Source: Pratylenchus scribneri
Lineage: Eukaryota > Nematoda > Chromadorea > Rhabditida > Pratylenchidae
Direction: 5' to 3'
Assembly: GCA_030063045.1 (NCBI GenBank)
Contig: JAQSEB010000087.1
Location: 434,001 to 498,000, forward strand
Length of the DNA stretch: 64,000 bases
The notes under the pieces were generated by a model. That model was not told the DNA's origin. It did not search any database and worked only from the letters and a program-made list of their open reading frames with translations. The number at the start of each line of letters is the position of its first letter. Position 1 is the first letter of the stretch. The position numbers were made by a program, and so were the translations under genes. This document shows positions 21,271 to 32,045 of this stretch, piece by piece.

Positions 21271-22346
21271 TCAGTCATCATCATCCGAATCATCATCTGA
21301 ATAAATTTCATCCTCATCTCCATCATCCTCTTCATCAAATTCATGGTCGTCGCAATTAGCAGATATTTCGGCAATTTCGGCCAATTGTGCCTTCAACCAA
21401 TAGAAAACTTCAATTGGGATTGGTCCGCGCAATTTCCACAATTTATGATTGGAAAATGATAGTATTGACTCCATTTGAAAGTCCAATTGTTTGTTTGGGA
21501 GTAATTGCATTGCCAATTTGTAGGAGCCGACATTGACTTTGACCAATTGTTGGCAAAGCATCGATGGCTTAAATGTGGAATTGAAATTTTATTTTTTTCT
21601 CCTATAAAATTTACTATAGGGTACTCGACGTGATCGATTTTATTTATAGGATTTCAATTTTAGACCGGTATGAGCTTGTTTTGTAAACCTTTCCACTAGA
21701 TTCCTTCCAGTTTCTGGCGCTCTACCCCTATCCCATAAACCATCTGAAATTAAAATTTCTATCGACCATGCTGAATCGAATGCGCCTATTAAGAGACTCT
21801 ACGCTTGTCTATGAGTCGAGATTCCCGAAATTAGGCCGACTAAAATCCAGGCCAATTTCCGAAATAAGCCGTAGCATATGGATTGCCAACCAATAAAGGT
21901 TTGTTTTAGCAAAATTCCATATATTATAATTTTACCCATTTTGTGTTTTTTCGTACTTTATCTTGTCGAAGTGCCTTCGCGTACTTTTCTGGCCATTCAA
22001 ATTCTAAAGCTTGCATTGCATTGGACAAACGACTGACATCCTCTGGCCCATGAATAAGAAAATAATTGTAGCAAAAGCCGTATTCCTCTCCATTTTCGAT
22101 ATTCTTCAACAATTTGAAATATTTTTTACAATTAAGAAAACTTTTAAACCTGTGAGATTTTAGTGTGTTTAAAGCCATATTCATTTTGCTTCATTTCAAT
22201 TTTGATCTCCCGTTGCTTTGGCTCTTCATCAACCGTATATTTCATTGTTTCGAGGTGAAGGGTTTTATATTCTTGCTCTTTGTAGGCTATTTCAGCAGTT
22301 TTTCGTGGAACTGGTTTGAAGCGTGGTTGCAATGCTTTACGTCGTT
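21271..22346 (-). CDS. Unrecognised protein with acidic C-terminal tail, 5'-incomplete
   Basis: Minus-strand exons 22346-22150, 22103-21936 and 21567-21271 (TGA) join in phase with short introns (46 bp, then 368 bp). They encode about 221 residues: RRKALQPRFKPVPRKT at the start of what is visible, a charged helix (KEQEYKTLHLE, PKQREIKIEMKQ), then GFCYNYFLIHGPEDV, ALEFEWPEKYAKALR, QQLVKVNVGSYKLAMQLLP and LRGPIPIEVFYWLKAQLAEI. A tail of almost pure Asp/Glu closes it (DDDSDDDD). The first visible exon needs a further upstream exon (acceptor TTAAAG at 22347). The HG...ALEFEW segment recalls part of SLX1-type GIY-YIG nucleases, but no GIY-YIG core is present, so I do not assign it. An acidic tail suggests binding to a basic partner. 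Confidence 0.5.
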
Positions 22347-22480
22347 CTTTAATTTAATTCAAATATAATTTAACAAAAATGTCGGTGTTCTGGGGGAGAC
22401 AAAAAATTCAAATAAATATTTCCTTTGTCTTATTATAATATTTATATTTATAGTGGAAGAAAAAAACCCGAATTTGTGAA

Positions 22481-23063
22481 TTAAATAATATTAACATTTT
22501 TATGGGTTGAATAAGATAGCCTAAATTCATCCAAATCCAACAATTTATACCAATTTTGGTAAGCCCAATGGCCAATGCCAACATTTACATTTACCATTGG
22601 GGGATAGTTCTCATATTTGGCAAATGTTGGGCATTCTCCCTCACCATCCTTACAAAATTGGCCAATTACGGTTATAAGGACATATCCATGGCTAGTGTAT
22701 AAAAAAGCCTTATGTTCTAATTTTTTTTGGGAAACCAATATTATCGAAAAATTAATTATTTTTCCGTTTTTTAATAAAATATTACAAACCGAAAGGATCG
22801 TCTTTTTCAATCACAATACTGCGCCCCATTTCTGATTCCAATTTGTTGATGTCCTTCTTTAACTGTGATAATGATAAATAATATTATTTCTTGAATTAAT
22901 TTTTTAAAATTAAATTTAAATAAACCTCATCAATGATTGAATTGATCGAATTTTTGTCGGGAATTTGTTCGCTCAATTTGCGATTCGAAAAAATTAGACC
23001 GACTGCTGGAATTGTTGTAATTCGAGAGAAGCCAATTTTATAAAGATTTCCAATGCGAATCAT
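22481..23063 (-). CDS. Unrecognised small protein sharing its first-exon module with the coiled-coil gene at 24528
   Basis: Exons 23063-22926, 22862-22790 and 22716-22481 (TAA) keep phase and encode 148 residues. Exon 1 (MIRIGNLYKIGFSRITT, QIPDKNSINSIIDE) and the start of exon 2 (LKKDINKLESEMG) align closely with MLRLGYFSKIGLARIST, KIPDQKAINSIIEE and VKKSVHKLESEIE of the neighbouring plus-strand gene, including the intron position. The rest differs: a compact domain with FLYTSHGYVLITVIGQFC, GEGECPTFAKYE and NVGIGHWAYQNWYKL. The acceptor TTACAG lies two bases before the ATG, as in a trans-spliced gene. No known family. Confidence 0.55.
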
Positions 23064-24527
23064 TTCTGTTACAGAATGTTCAACTTTTTAAAATCAAATT
23101 ATTTATCCGGTAAATTGAAAAAGCTGGTTAATTAATGCTTATGAAAACTGGTTTTTATTATCAAATTTTTATTTTTCTCAATGAACTGATTGTTTTAATT
23201 ATCGGTTCGGTATTAGGGGATAGCTCTTCTTCATTCTCGTCTTTTCAGTTTTCATCTCTCGTTTTTTTGTTCCTTCTTCCTCGTCATTCTTCGGAAGAGG
23301 ACGAAAACAAAAAGGACCGAAAGATGAGACGTTTTTGCAACAATGGTTGGGACGGCACCGCGGCATCGACGTGTGGCGCACGCCGCCAAAACTCAAATCA
23401 TTCTATATCGCATTTTTCCCAATTCCTGCATATTTTCCCCTACTATCTCATCCAAGAAAAAGGTCGATTAGAGTGATCAAGGCTATCTCTGCTCCCGTCC
23501 TTGAGTTTTTAATTTCCACCTCCAATTTTGTGCTAAAGACTCTCGGCTATAAGATAGGATAAAAATAAAAAAATTTCCAACTCAAACAAAAAATTCCCAA
23601 CTTAAAAAGTTCAAAACCTGGTTTATTTATAAATTCAATGAAATGCCCTCGCATCTTCTCCAAGCATTCTCCCTTCCTATGCCTCTTTCTCTTCCCCCTT
23701 CTATGGGTCGAGGCCGGGCGCGGGCAGCTAGCCTTCCTCCCTTCTTTCACTCTGCCCTTTTTCTTTTATTCTTTTTATGCCCCGCCTTTTGGCGGTTCCT
23801 TCCTCACATCGATGCCGCCGTGGGACGGGGATTGATCAAAATCAAAAATCCTTAACATTCGAAATCCCTACATTCCCCCCCCCCCCCCCCCCAAAAAAAA
23901 TCTCTATGCCAGCAGCAGAGCTATTAGACCACACTTTTTTAAATTGAGGAGTGAGAAAAAAGGGCCATCTTTTTTCACGCGCACGCCCGCCATCGTCGAT
24001 TGGACGATGGACGCTCGACTCTTACCTACCAAATCCCCAAACATTGGCTTGAGTCTTTCTTATCTCTTGAGAAAAGAGTACGAGAACGATCAATTCGAAT
24101 GTCAATACCTGGCACCCGTGAGCATGGGCATTTATTTTGACCATAAGCTCAATAAATAAAATAATGAAACTATCAATCAAACTGAGAAAGCGATATACCA
24201 TTGTGAAAAGCCCAACTCGGCTTAACAAATTGGTTTTTTTTTATTTTTCCTAAAACGCTTACAAAATTCTATCTAACCATTACACTTAAAGTGATTTAAA
24301 TTTTTGAAAAGCTCAAATTCGTAAAGGGTGTGATTGTAGAAGACACTTTTCGCTCTCGAATGATATATTCCCTTCCAAGATTGGCTATTGTGCCTCCTTC
24401 CTTAAGCTATTAATAATTATAACTAGTAGCTGGGATGCCGCGAAAATTTTTTATCAATATTTGGAAAAAAATCACCTTTTTCATTCCAGCAGAAATCTTA
24501 AATTTAAAATTTACTCCAGCAAAAAAA
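23064..24527. other. Divergent intergenic region with GC-rich inverted repeat and a poly-C run
   Basis: Between two divergently transcribed paralogous genes. Positions 23344-23385 and 23785-23828 are inverted, imperfect GC-rich copies (GCGGCATCGACGTG and CACATCGATGCCGCC cores), enclosing pyrimidine-rich DNA (CTTCTTCC, CTTTCTCTTCCCCC). A run of 18 C follows at 23875-23892. Several frames stay open here, but codon content looks random. Probably a decayed palindromic element. Confidence 0.4.
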
Positions 24528-27262
24528 ATGCTTCGCCTAGGCTACTTTTCCAAAATTGGCCTCGCTCGGATTTCAACAACATTTCCAGCAAACGGTCAAA
24601 TTCTTTTGCATCGAAAATATTGCGTGAAAATTCCCGACCAAAAGGCAATTAATTCAATCATCGAAGAGGTTAAATTTGATGCGAAATAAATTAAAATGGA
24701 TTAAAAAATTAATTAGGTAAAGAAAAGTGTCCACAAATTGGAATCCGAAATTGAAGCCGTAAAACAAATATATTCGGCAAATCCATCGCTAGCTAATTCC
24801 TGGCTCACAAATTTGCAACAAAATTTTTCCGCTTTACGAAATGGAATGGACGAACAATTTAAATGTTTGGTTGAACAATTGGAAAATGGAATGGACCAAA
24901 AACATCGGGGCACAATTGAAGAATTGAGAGAACAAATGCAAGCGAATTATGACGACTTATTTGAAGAATTGGAAAAGCGAATGCACCAAAAACATGGACA
25001 TTTATTGATTGAAGAAGCCGAAAAGCGAATGGACCAAAAATATAAAGGCCTAATTGAACAATTGGAAAAGCGAATGGACGAAAAACAAAAACTTAAAGGT
25101 TTAATTGATCAAGGGTGCAAATTATTTTAGCGAGAGATTTAAATGGTTATGCCGAGAGATCAGTTTTTTTTGAATATAACTCTTTTGTGCTTGAACATAG
25201 ACTAATAAACCTTATACCCATTTTATTGAGCTTATCGAGACGCTACGATTGATAAATAGTTTATTGGGGTTTGATTCAAAACTAAAAGTGTTATAAACCA
25301 AAATATGGCGTAGACGGTTTAATAACTTTAAATTTTGGCCAAATCCGAACAAACTGATACTTACGTGTTATCTATGCGGAGACTTTTAGGTCAACTGGGT
25401 AAGAGGGTGGGTAAGGGTACTGGTTACCCCACATAAGTTATCCTGTATAGGGTTATGGTCTTCTTTAGGGAATAGGTTATCATCACACTTATCGCTAACC
25501 CTAACCCTAATCACCCTATGGGGCGTAAGTACCTACCGACAAACTTTATATCCAATCGAAGCGTCTCGATAAGCTCTTTTAAAGGCCTGTGTCCATTCGT
25601 GTCGTCGCTGGTCGCTGCAAAGGAAACCAAGCGACGGTTTGGGTGTGTCCATTCCTCGCTGGTTGCTGCTCGCTGGCTTTGTTGATGGTTGCTGGCCTCG
25701 TTGCTGGTAGCTGGCTTTTGTCCATTCATCGTTGCTGGTTGCTGCCACCGTCGCTGGCCCAGCGATGACCATCTTTTTTGAATGGACATACCCCTGCCAG
25801 CGACTCGGCCAGCGACCAGCAACGAATCAAATTTTTTGTTTCATTGCTGGCGCCGTTGCTGGTCGCTGGTTTTGACCAATGGACACAACCCGGCCATCGA
25901 CTCGACCAGCGACGAGGCCAACGATCAGCAACCAGCGACCAGCAACGAAAACAAATTTTCGAATGGACAATAGCGTGTCAATCAATAGAAACCATCAACT
26001 TGCCAGCGACCATCGACCAGCCACTCGACCAGCGACGGCTCGAATGGACACAGGCCTTAACATGGGTATAAGGTTTATTAGTCTAGGTTCAATCACAAAA
26101 GAGTTATACTCAAAAAACCGATCTCTTGACAAAATATTGCATTTTCTCGGCAAAATAATATTACCTCGATTGATGAAAATTAAAAATAAATGAACAAAAA
26201 ACTTAAAGGTTCAGGAGCGAATGAGAAGTCAATTGAAGAAGTGAACGAAAAAATACAATTCGTTTATGAAAACTTGCTGGATGAAATTGCGAAACAAATG
26301 GATTCAAATAATAGATCGCTAATTGAAGCATTACTGAAGGCCCAAAATGGCGAAATCAAAGAAATGGACAAAAAACTTAAAGGTTTAATTTAATAATTTA
26401 AAAAGGGAAATATTCATTTTGCAGAAAAAAAAATTGAAACTGCAGAAAAGATTATATCGGTTTAATGGTTTGTCCTAGCCCCATAAATCCAATACCCATT
26501 CGATAGATCTCCTCAAGAAGCATCGTTTGATAATAATTTGGGTTAGGTTTAACCAATTTTAAAATCGTTTTGAACCGAAAACTAAATAACGGTTTAAGTG
26601 GATTAAAACCCTAAATTGTTGATCAAACCACCAGGCCCGTATCCAGAGGGGGGGGGGGGGGGGGAATGGCCCCCTCCTTGGCCCATGGCCCCCTCCGGGG
26701 GCAATTTTTGGCCAAATTTTTCGCTATGGGGCCATTTTTGGCCAAATTTTCCCCCGATGGGGAAACATTTTCCTTCTTTCCCCTTATACTGAAAAAATTT
26801 TCAGATCTATCGATTGGGTGCATAAGGTTTGAGGGTCTAGGATAAACCATTAAACCGCTATAAATTTTTGCCATTTTCAATAATTTTTTCTGCAAATTAA
26901 TAGTATCCATTTAATAATGCAAAAACATTCAAGGTTCTATTGAACAATTGGAAAAACGAATGGACGAAAAGTATGAAAGCCTAATTGAGCAAATGAAAAA
27001 AGGAATGGAAGAAAAGCAGAAAACCTTAATTGAACCAATGAACAAAGAAATGATTGAGAAGCCAAAAGGAATAATTGAAAAAATGACAAATGGACTTGAT
27101 AATTTAAATGCACGATTGGAGAAGAAAATAATCGACCAAGAGGAGAAAGAGTTGACTAAATTATTGGAGAAATATCAAAAGCGAAAAGGCGCATTTGAAC
27201 AACGATTATTGGAATGGAAAAAGAACTACGCGAAAAGCGGAAAGGCTCAATTGAACCAGTGA
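24528..27262 (+). CDS. Coiled-coil repeat protein
   Basis: Exons 24528-24668, 24717-25098, 26209-26382 and 26934-27262 (TGA) join in phase and encode 341 residues. The start follows a TTACTCCAG acceptor, suggesting trans-splicing. Residues 1-60 form the module shared with the gene at 22481-23063. From residue about 75 the protein is a near-continuous coiled coil with a roughly 17-20-residue repeat: LVEQLENGMDQKH, LFEELEKRMHQKH, LIEQLEKRMDEKQ, LIEQMKKGMEEKQ. The last two splice junctions fall at nearly the same repeat sequence (AAACTTAAAG before the donor, GGTTC after). Introns 2 and 3 are swollen by MITEs, including a stack of nested insertions. A structural or scaffold role is likely; partner unknown. 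No signal peptide. Confidence 0.65.
25358..25531. mobile_element. Small TIR element nested in a MITE
   Basis: Short inverted ends TACTTACG and CGTAAGTA, flanked by partial duplicates CCGAACAAACT (left) and CCGACAAACT (right). The 174-bp interior includes telomere-like CTAACCCTAACCCTAA at about 25495 and many GGGTA/TACCC words. Confidence 0.55.
25583..26057. mobile_element. GC-rich palindromic element with Harbinger-like ends
   Basis: Ends AGGCCTGTGTCCATTCG and CGAATGGACACAGGCCT are perfect inverted repeats, with TAA (or TTAA) duplicated outside. The interior is built almost wholly from CTGGTCGCTGG-type words on the left and the inverse CCAGCGACCAG on the right. A short TAA duplication and GGCCTGTG ends fit a PIF/Harbinger-type non-autonomous element. 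Inserted into the outer MITE. Confidence 0.75.
26425..26900. mobile_element. Core-family MITE interrupted by a G-rich insert
   Basis: In intron 3 of the coiled-coil gene. Left: CGGTTTAATGGTTTGTCCTA, ATAGATCTCCTCAAGAAGC. Right: CAGATCTATCGATTGGGTGC, GTCTAGGATAAACCATTAAA. Between them 26640-26795 holds a run of 17 G (26648-26664) and CCATTTTTGGCCAAATTTTC units like those inside the hAT-like element at 18414. Confidence 0.65.
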
Positions 27263-27484
27263 AAAATGGCAAATAAAGCAAGAAGGAAGTGTGAATATGA
27301 AATCCCTAGAACACCTTATTTTATCCAAATTATTGTTGGAATTTTTAAATTAAATTAGAAGAAAATCGATAAAACGAATTGTACAATATACCTATAGCTT
27401 TCTAGGATTGGTTTTTTGCGTTGAGCTATTTTAATTGCAGATTGCATATTTATTTCACACATATTTTTTTATAATTGATTATGA

Positions 27485-27680
27485 GTTGTGTTTTTTGCCC
27501 ATAAAAACGGGTTCTTTTGCCCATAAATCAGTTTTTAATTGTATAAATTTTTCATGAATGGTCATAGACCCCCAAAACTTATCCATTTTATAGAACTCAT
27601 CGAGACGCGTCGATTCATATAATTTGTCGGTGTTTGGTTCAAAACTAAAAGAGTTATAAACCAAAAACCCAATTAAGGTT
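27485..27680. repeat. Half MITE of the ATCGAGACGC-core family
   Basis: Shows GGTTCTTTTGCCCATAAATC, TAGACCCCCAAAACTTATCC, TTTATAGAACTCATCGAGAC, GCGTCGATTCATATAATTTG and the AAGAGTTATAAACC turn, then gives way to the satellite array. The right arm is missing, so the satellite boundary cuts the element. Confidence 0.65.
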
Positions 27681-29125
27681 TATTCATAAAATATTTGCAA
27701 ATAATTCAAAGATGAATTCTGATAAATTCAATTAAATATTCGAGATATAGACTGCTCAAGCGGATTATGGTGGAATTTTTAATGAATTATATTCTATTAT
27801 AAATTTTGTAAATTTTAATTATTTTTAAAATAATATAAAGTCTTCTCTATAAATTATTTCCTGCAAATTTCTTGAAAATAAATAAAAAGAAAAATTTGAG
27901 CCTAAATTTTGAGGATTTTCAATTGTTAGTTTTGATATATTATATTAAATTTAATTCAATAAATTGCCATCTTTGATAAGCATCATTATTGCTATATAAT
28001 TCTTTAATAAAATATTTGCAAATAATTTAAAAAAGAATCTGATAAATTCAATTAAATATTCGAGATATTGATTCCTCAAGCGGATTATGGTGGAATTAAA
28101 TAATGAATTATATTCGATTATTAATTTTGTAGATTTTAATTAATCTTAAAATAATATAAAGTCATCTCTATCAAATATTTCCTGCAAATTTCAAGAAAGT
28201 AAATAAATAGAAAAATTTGAACCCAATTGTAGAGGATTTTCAATTGTTAGTTTAGATATATTATATTAAATTTAATTCAATAAATTGTCGTCTTTGTTAA
28301 GCATCGTTATTGATATATAATTCTTTAATAAAATATTTGCAAATAATTCAAAAATGAATCTGATAAATTCAATTAAATATTCGAGATATTGGCTGCTCAA
28401 GCGGATTATGGTGGAGTAAAAAAATGAATTATATTCCATTATTAATTTTGTAGATTTTAATTAATCTTAAAATAATATAAAGTCATCTCTATCAAATATT
28501 TCCTGCAAATTTCAAGAAAATAAATAAATAGAAAAATTTGAACCCAATTGTAGAGGATTTTCAATTGTTAGTTTAGATATATTATATTAAATTTAATTCA
28601 ATAAATTGTCGTCTTTGTTAAGCATCGTTATTGATATATAATTCTTTAATAAAATATTTGCAAATAATTTAAAAATGAATCTGATAAATTCAATTATATA
28701 TTTGAGATAGGGGCTACTCAAGCGGGTGGAATTAAATAATGAATTATATTCTATTATTAATTTTGTAAATTTTAATTATTCTAAAAATAATATAAAGTCA
28801 TCTCTATCAATTATTTCCTGCAAATTTTTTGAAAATAAATAAAAAGAAAAATTTGAGCCTAAATTTTGAGGAATTTCAATTGTTAGTTTTGATATATTAT
28901 AATAAATTTAATTCAATAAATTGTCGTCTTTGATAAGCATCGTTATTGTTATATAATTTATTCATAAAATAATTGCAAATAATTTCAAAATGAATCTGAT
29001 AAATTCAATTATATATTCGAGATATGGACTGTTCAAGCGGATTATGGTGGATTAAAAAAATGAAATATATTTCATTATAAATTTTATAGATTTTAATTAT
29101 TCTTAAAATAATTTAAAGTCATCTA
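27680..29125. repeat. 321-bp AT-rich satellite, array 1 (about 4.5 monomers)
   Basis: ATATTTGCAAATAATT-type starts fall at 27691, 28012, 28333 and 28654, a 321-bp period. Monomers share TCAATTAAATATTCGAGATA, a GC-richer CTCAAGCGGATTATGGTGGA box, TAATATAAAGTCATCTCTAT and CAATTGTTAGTTT. Some monomers carry 4-bp or longer indels. Same family as array 2. Confidence 0.95.
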
Positions 29126-29312
29126 TATATTTTTCCTCGAAATTCATTGATTTCAATCCATTTTCACATCGATTTTCATGAGGTTATAACTTTTTTATTT
29201 GTTTTATGCGATACCAATAACATTTTCGTACTCAGCACGTCAAGTCGCGTCGATTGATATATCAATTCTTCAAAAAATTTTTTGAAAAAATTTTTTGAGG
29301 GAAAAAGCGGAC

Positions 29313-29655
29313 CTAAACTTTATAAGTACCTAATGATAAAACCTTAGTATTGCCATAAATTTCATTGGAAGAACGAGGCGATTGAGAAGGCAGCATTTGT
29401 TGGAATGATTGAGCCAGCATAGATGAAGATTGATCTGTTGTTCGATGATATTCAAAACCGGATGATGGTCCCATTCCCATTTCCATTTTTGATACTGGTG
29501 CCAATGGACCAATGCCAGCCGCTAAAGGAATTCCTTGTGCAACCCATTTCCATTTTTGATACTGGTGCCAATGGACCAATGCCAGCCGCTAAAGGAATTC
29601 CTTGTGCATTGTCGGGATGATCGCAATTGGTGATGGTGGATGATCTGGACATTCG
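29313..29655 (-). pseudogene. Possible exon broken by a 67-bp tandem duplication
   Basis: Minus strand: a frame with TITNCDHPDNAQGIPLAAG, IGPLAPVSKMEMG, then in another frame GPSSGFEYHRTTDQSSS and FQQMLPSQSPRSSNE up to a GTTTTATC donor-like site. The GIPLAAGIGPLAPVSKMEMG stretch is encoded twice by direct 67-bp copies (starts near 29521 and 29588). As 67 is not a multiple of three, the duplication shifts the frame; one copy alone would give one continuous frame. Function unknown; this may also be an assembly artefact. Confidence 0.35.
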
Positions 29656-29657
29656 CT

Positions 29658-29880
29658 AAAATAGGATGAGAATATTTAACAAATGCCAAAAAGGAAACAA
29701 ACGCTTTTTTGCATAATTAGTTGTTTTTGGTTTATGCCAGCCGTTGGAGGAATTCTTTGTGTATAGACGGAAGAAATCTAAAATAGGATGAAAATATTTA
29801 ACAAATACAAAAAGGAAACAAATGCTTTGTTGTTGTATAATTCGTTGTTGTTTGTTTTTACGTTCCGAAATTATTCGCTG
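29658..29880. repeat. Direct duplication of about 112 bp
   Basis: AAAATAGGATGAGAATATTT at 29660 and AAAATAGGATGAAAATATTT at 29779 begin two copies, each followed by AAAAGGAAACAAA.GCTTT and GTTGTTTTTG-like sequence. Divergence is about 10%. Confidence 0.7.
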
Positions 29881-30034
29881 GCAAATTTCAACGAAAATAA
29901 TAAGATCAATGCTTTGGCTTCCTTGATCAAATCTAAAAATAAAATTTGTTTGATTTGGAAATATGGAAGAAACCCTCAAGTGTATGTCTTGCTCGAATAT
30001 TGGAGAATATTCCTGCTTGCAAATAAGTGAAAAT

Positions 30035-30394
30035 TTATTCAAAATAGTCCGCATTCGTCTTAATTTGGCATTGTCCTTTGTGGTGATTCTAAAAAAAACA
30101 GTTAGTTAATTTTGCTAACTCTAAAATAAAATTTTAATTTTGTTAATTCAAAATAAAATTACTGACATATGTAACATTTCCATATTGTTCGTTGAGTTGT
30201 TTTGGATCGATTTCTTCCTTGACCATCTGCGTTAAAATTGAATTAGGCTCGTGTCTCAATGATTTCTTTTTTTCACGGAATTCCTAAAAAATTTTTTTTT
30301 TATCATTATTTATAATTTAATTGAAAACCTTTACATTCGCATTACTTACAGAGTGCGCATGAGCATTTTTAGACCGATTTTTGGATTTTCCCAT
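30035..30394 (-). CDS. Small basic intracellular protein, unrecognised
   Basis: Three phase-0 exons on the minus strand: 30394-30350, 30283-30167 and 30088-30035 (TAA), encoding 71 residues. It starts MGKSKNRSKNAHAHS, continues FREKKKSLRHEPNSIL, VKEEIDPKQLNEQYGNVTY and ends GQCQIKTNADYFE. No signal peptide. The lysine/arginine-rich start and the clean exon structure look like a conserved small nuclear or nucleolar protein, but I cannot name the family. In exon 3 another frame stays open longer but is not phase-compatible with exon 2. It lies on the 3.7-kb island between the two satellite arrays. Confidence 0.5.
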
Positions 30395-31684
30395 AGCCGT
30401 AGGAACTTGATGGTGGTAAACAAAATTTCACATAAAACAAAATTAATTTGGGCAAAACGCGTTGGGAAAAAAAACAGGCGGAATTATTAGTGAGGAAAAC
30501 AGGCAGAATTAATGCTGGGGGTAAACAAATAAAATTAAATGTTTGGGAAAATCAAAATAGAAATAATTTTCTATTCTAACTTTTATTCTTTTTTTGAGAT
30601 TTTGATTACAATTTTATGTTTAATGTTTTTAGAATAGAGAATTTATTGAGAGAGGATTATTTTGGGGTAAATATTTGAGTATATTAATCTATTTGTGATA
30701 CAATTATTTTGAGGTGAATATTTGAATACAGTTTTTGACCTAATTGTGATATTTGAAACAATTTTATTCATGAGGAAAATCCCCTGGTCCTAAAAATTTC
30801 CCTTCGAATTTATCGTTTATGTCGCACAATAAAGAAATTTGGTCTTTGATGTGTCCACCACAGTACTACAAGTTGGCCATAAGATTTGCAATTGTCATTC
30901 AATTTCCCTCTCTGGATATGGACGTAAATATGTGACGTAACAATTCTGACAAGCAGCGATATGATCACAAGATGAAAATGCCACAGTGGGCAATGTATCA
31001 AGACAAATTCCACCAACTTAGAATAACTTTTAATGTTTTGGATTCGCTTCCGGCTGCAAGACGCTGGTTTTCTGCGTGGAGCGCTGCCTTAATAGTAATA
31101 TTTAAAATTAAGAAAACTTCAGGGAGCAGTCCTACTGGGCGCAGGCCAACTGGACACAAGGAACTATAGCATTAAAATTATTAATGCAGTTTCAATAAAT
31201 TTGGTGTCAAATGAAAGGGCTAAGCGAGATCTATCGAATGATATATAATTCACATTAATCGGTTTAAAATTCAAATTATTATGGTCATAAAAAAGTTCAA
31301 AAAATTACGAAAAACTGTGTCACGCTTATTCTCAATATCATATTTTCGCCATAGATTAATCATTCTTTTTATACATTCCATAGATAAAACTTGGCTCTTC
31401 AAAAAGACATTAAAATTCTTGAAAATGGTTTGGTACTTCTAAAGTTATAATGTGGCAAACTTTCTCCAGCCCAATCGGCCCGAGCCCAACAGGGGTGTAC
31501 CCATTTTGTTTTTAGTTAAAAATATTTAAAATTAAGAAAACATTATTTTAAAAATTACCATCTAAATTCTCATCGGCTCCTTGCTAGTTGTTAAGGAGCA
31601 TAATTTCCACATTGCCCATTCGATCCGCTTATTTTGATGGATTCGCAATGCCATCAGATTGTCCGTAAATTTTTATTCCACGGC
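30395..31684. other. AT-rich intergenic stretch between satellite arrays
   Basis: Contains imperfect direct repeats (AACAGGCGGAATTATTAGTG near 30473 and AACAGGCAGAATTA near 30499; TTATTTTGGGGTAAATATTTGA versus TTATTTTGAGGTGAATATTTGA) and one decayed piece of the MITE core at about 31208-31250 (GCGAGATCTATCGAATGATA). No gene supported. Confidence 0.35.
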
Positions 31685-32045
31685 CTACTTTCGCTGAGTC
31701 TCTTCATGACCCTTCATTTCATTCTTAACCTGAAATGAAAATCAAAAAAATGTTATACATTTTTTAAATTTCATGCCTAAATTTCAAAAAAAAAGCCCGG
31801 AGGGCATTTTTCAAAAATTTCAAAAAAAGGCCGTTGGGTAAAATACAAAAAAAGCCAGGAGAGCGAATTTTCAAAATTCGACAAATAAAAAATTTTAGAA
31901 AAAAAACACTGACTGTTTCCTCCATCTCCTTGTTAATTTTCTCAAGATGTTTAATGATTTTGAGAAAAGAATCATTTTGTTTCTGGACTATTTCATTCTC
32001 CACTTTTAACGCGATGATGTCAAGTTCTTGTGCATTTAAATGCAT
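31685..32045 (-). CDS. Possible small coiled-coil protein
   Basis: Minus-strand exons 32045-31914 and 31729-31685 (TAG) keep phase 0 and give at least 59 residues. Sequence: MHLNAQELDIIALKVENEI, VQKQNDSFLKIIKHLEKINK, EMEET then VKNEMKGHEETQRK, a typical short amphipathic coiled coil. The frame extends a little upstream to a TTAAG acceptor, so a 5' exon may exist; a run of 16 G at 32095-32110 lies just beyond. No family assigned. Confidence 0.35.

Larger units (their letters stand above)
25133..26165. mobile_element. Core-family MITE carrying two nested insertions
   Basis: The outer arms GAGAGATC..TTTTTTTGAATATAACTC and GAGTTATACTCAAAAAACCG are inverted copies, with the inner TAATAAACCTTATACCCATT and its inverse at 26064-26084. 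Two other elements (25358-25531 and 25583-26057) interrupt it, separating its halves. All of it lies in intron 2 of the coiled-coil gene. Confidence 0.75.

Noticed and set aside
21936..22103. SLX1-type GIY-YIG nuclease suggested by FLIHGPEDV...ALEFEW
   Set aside because: The spacing between HG and FEW is longer than in SLX1, and no GIY-YIG core or zinc finger is encoded in the neighbouring exons.
23547..23855. Overlapping ORFs in the CT-rich patch
   Set aside because: Pyrimidine-rich composition keeps several frames open at once; no splice sites or family resemblance.
25511..26193. ORFs across the CTGGTCGCTGG palindrome
   Set aside because: Open frames arise from the stop-poor GC-rich repeat inside a bounded TIR element.
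29865..30054. Extension of the small gene by a longer frame (RMRTILNKFSLICKQEYS)
   Set aside because: Its phase does not fit any donor of the preceding exon, while the shorter frame ending NADYFE does.
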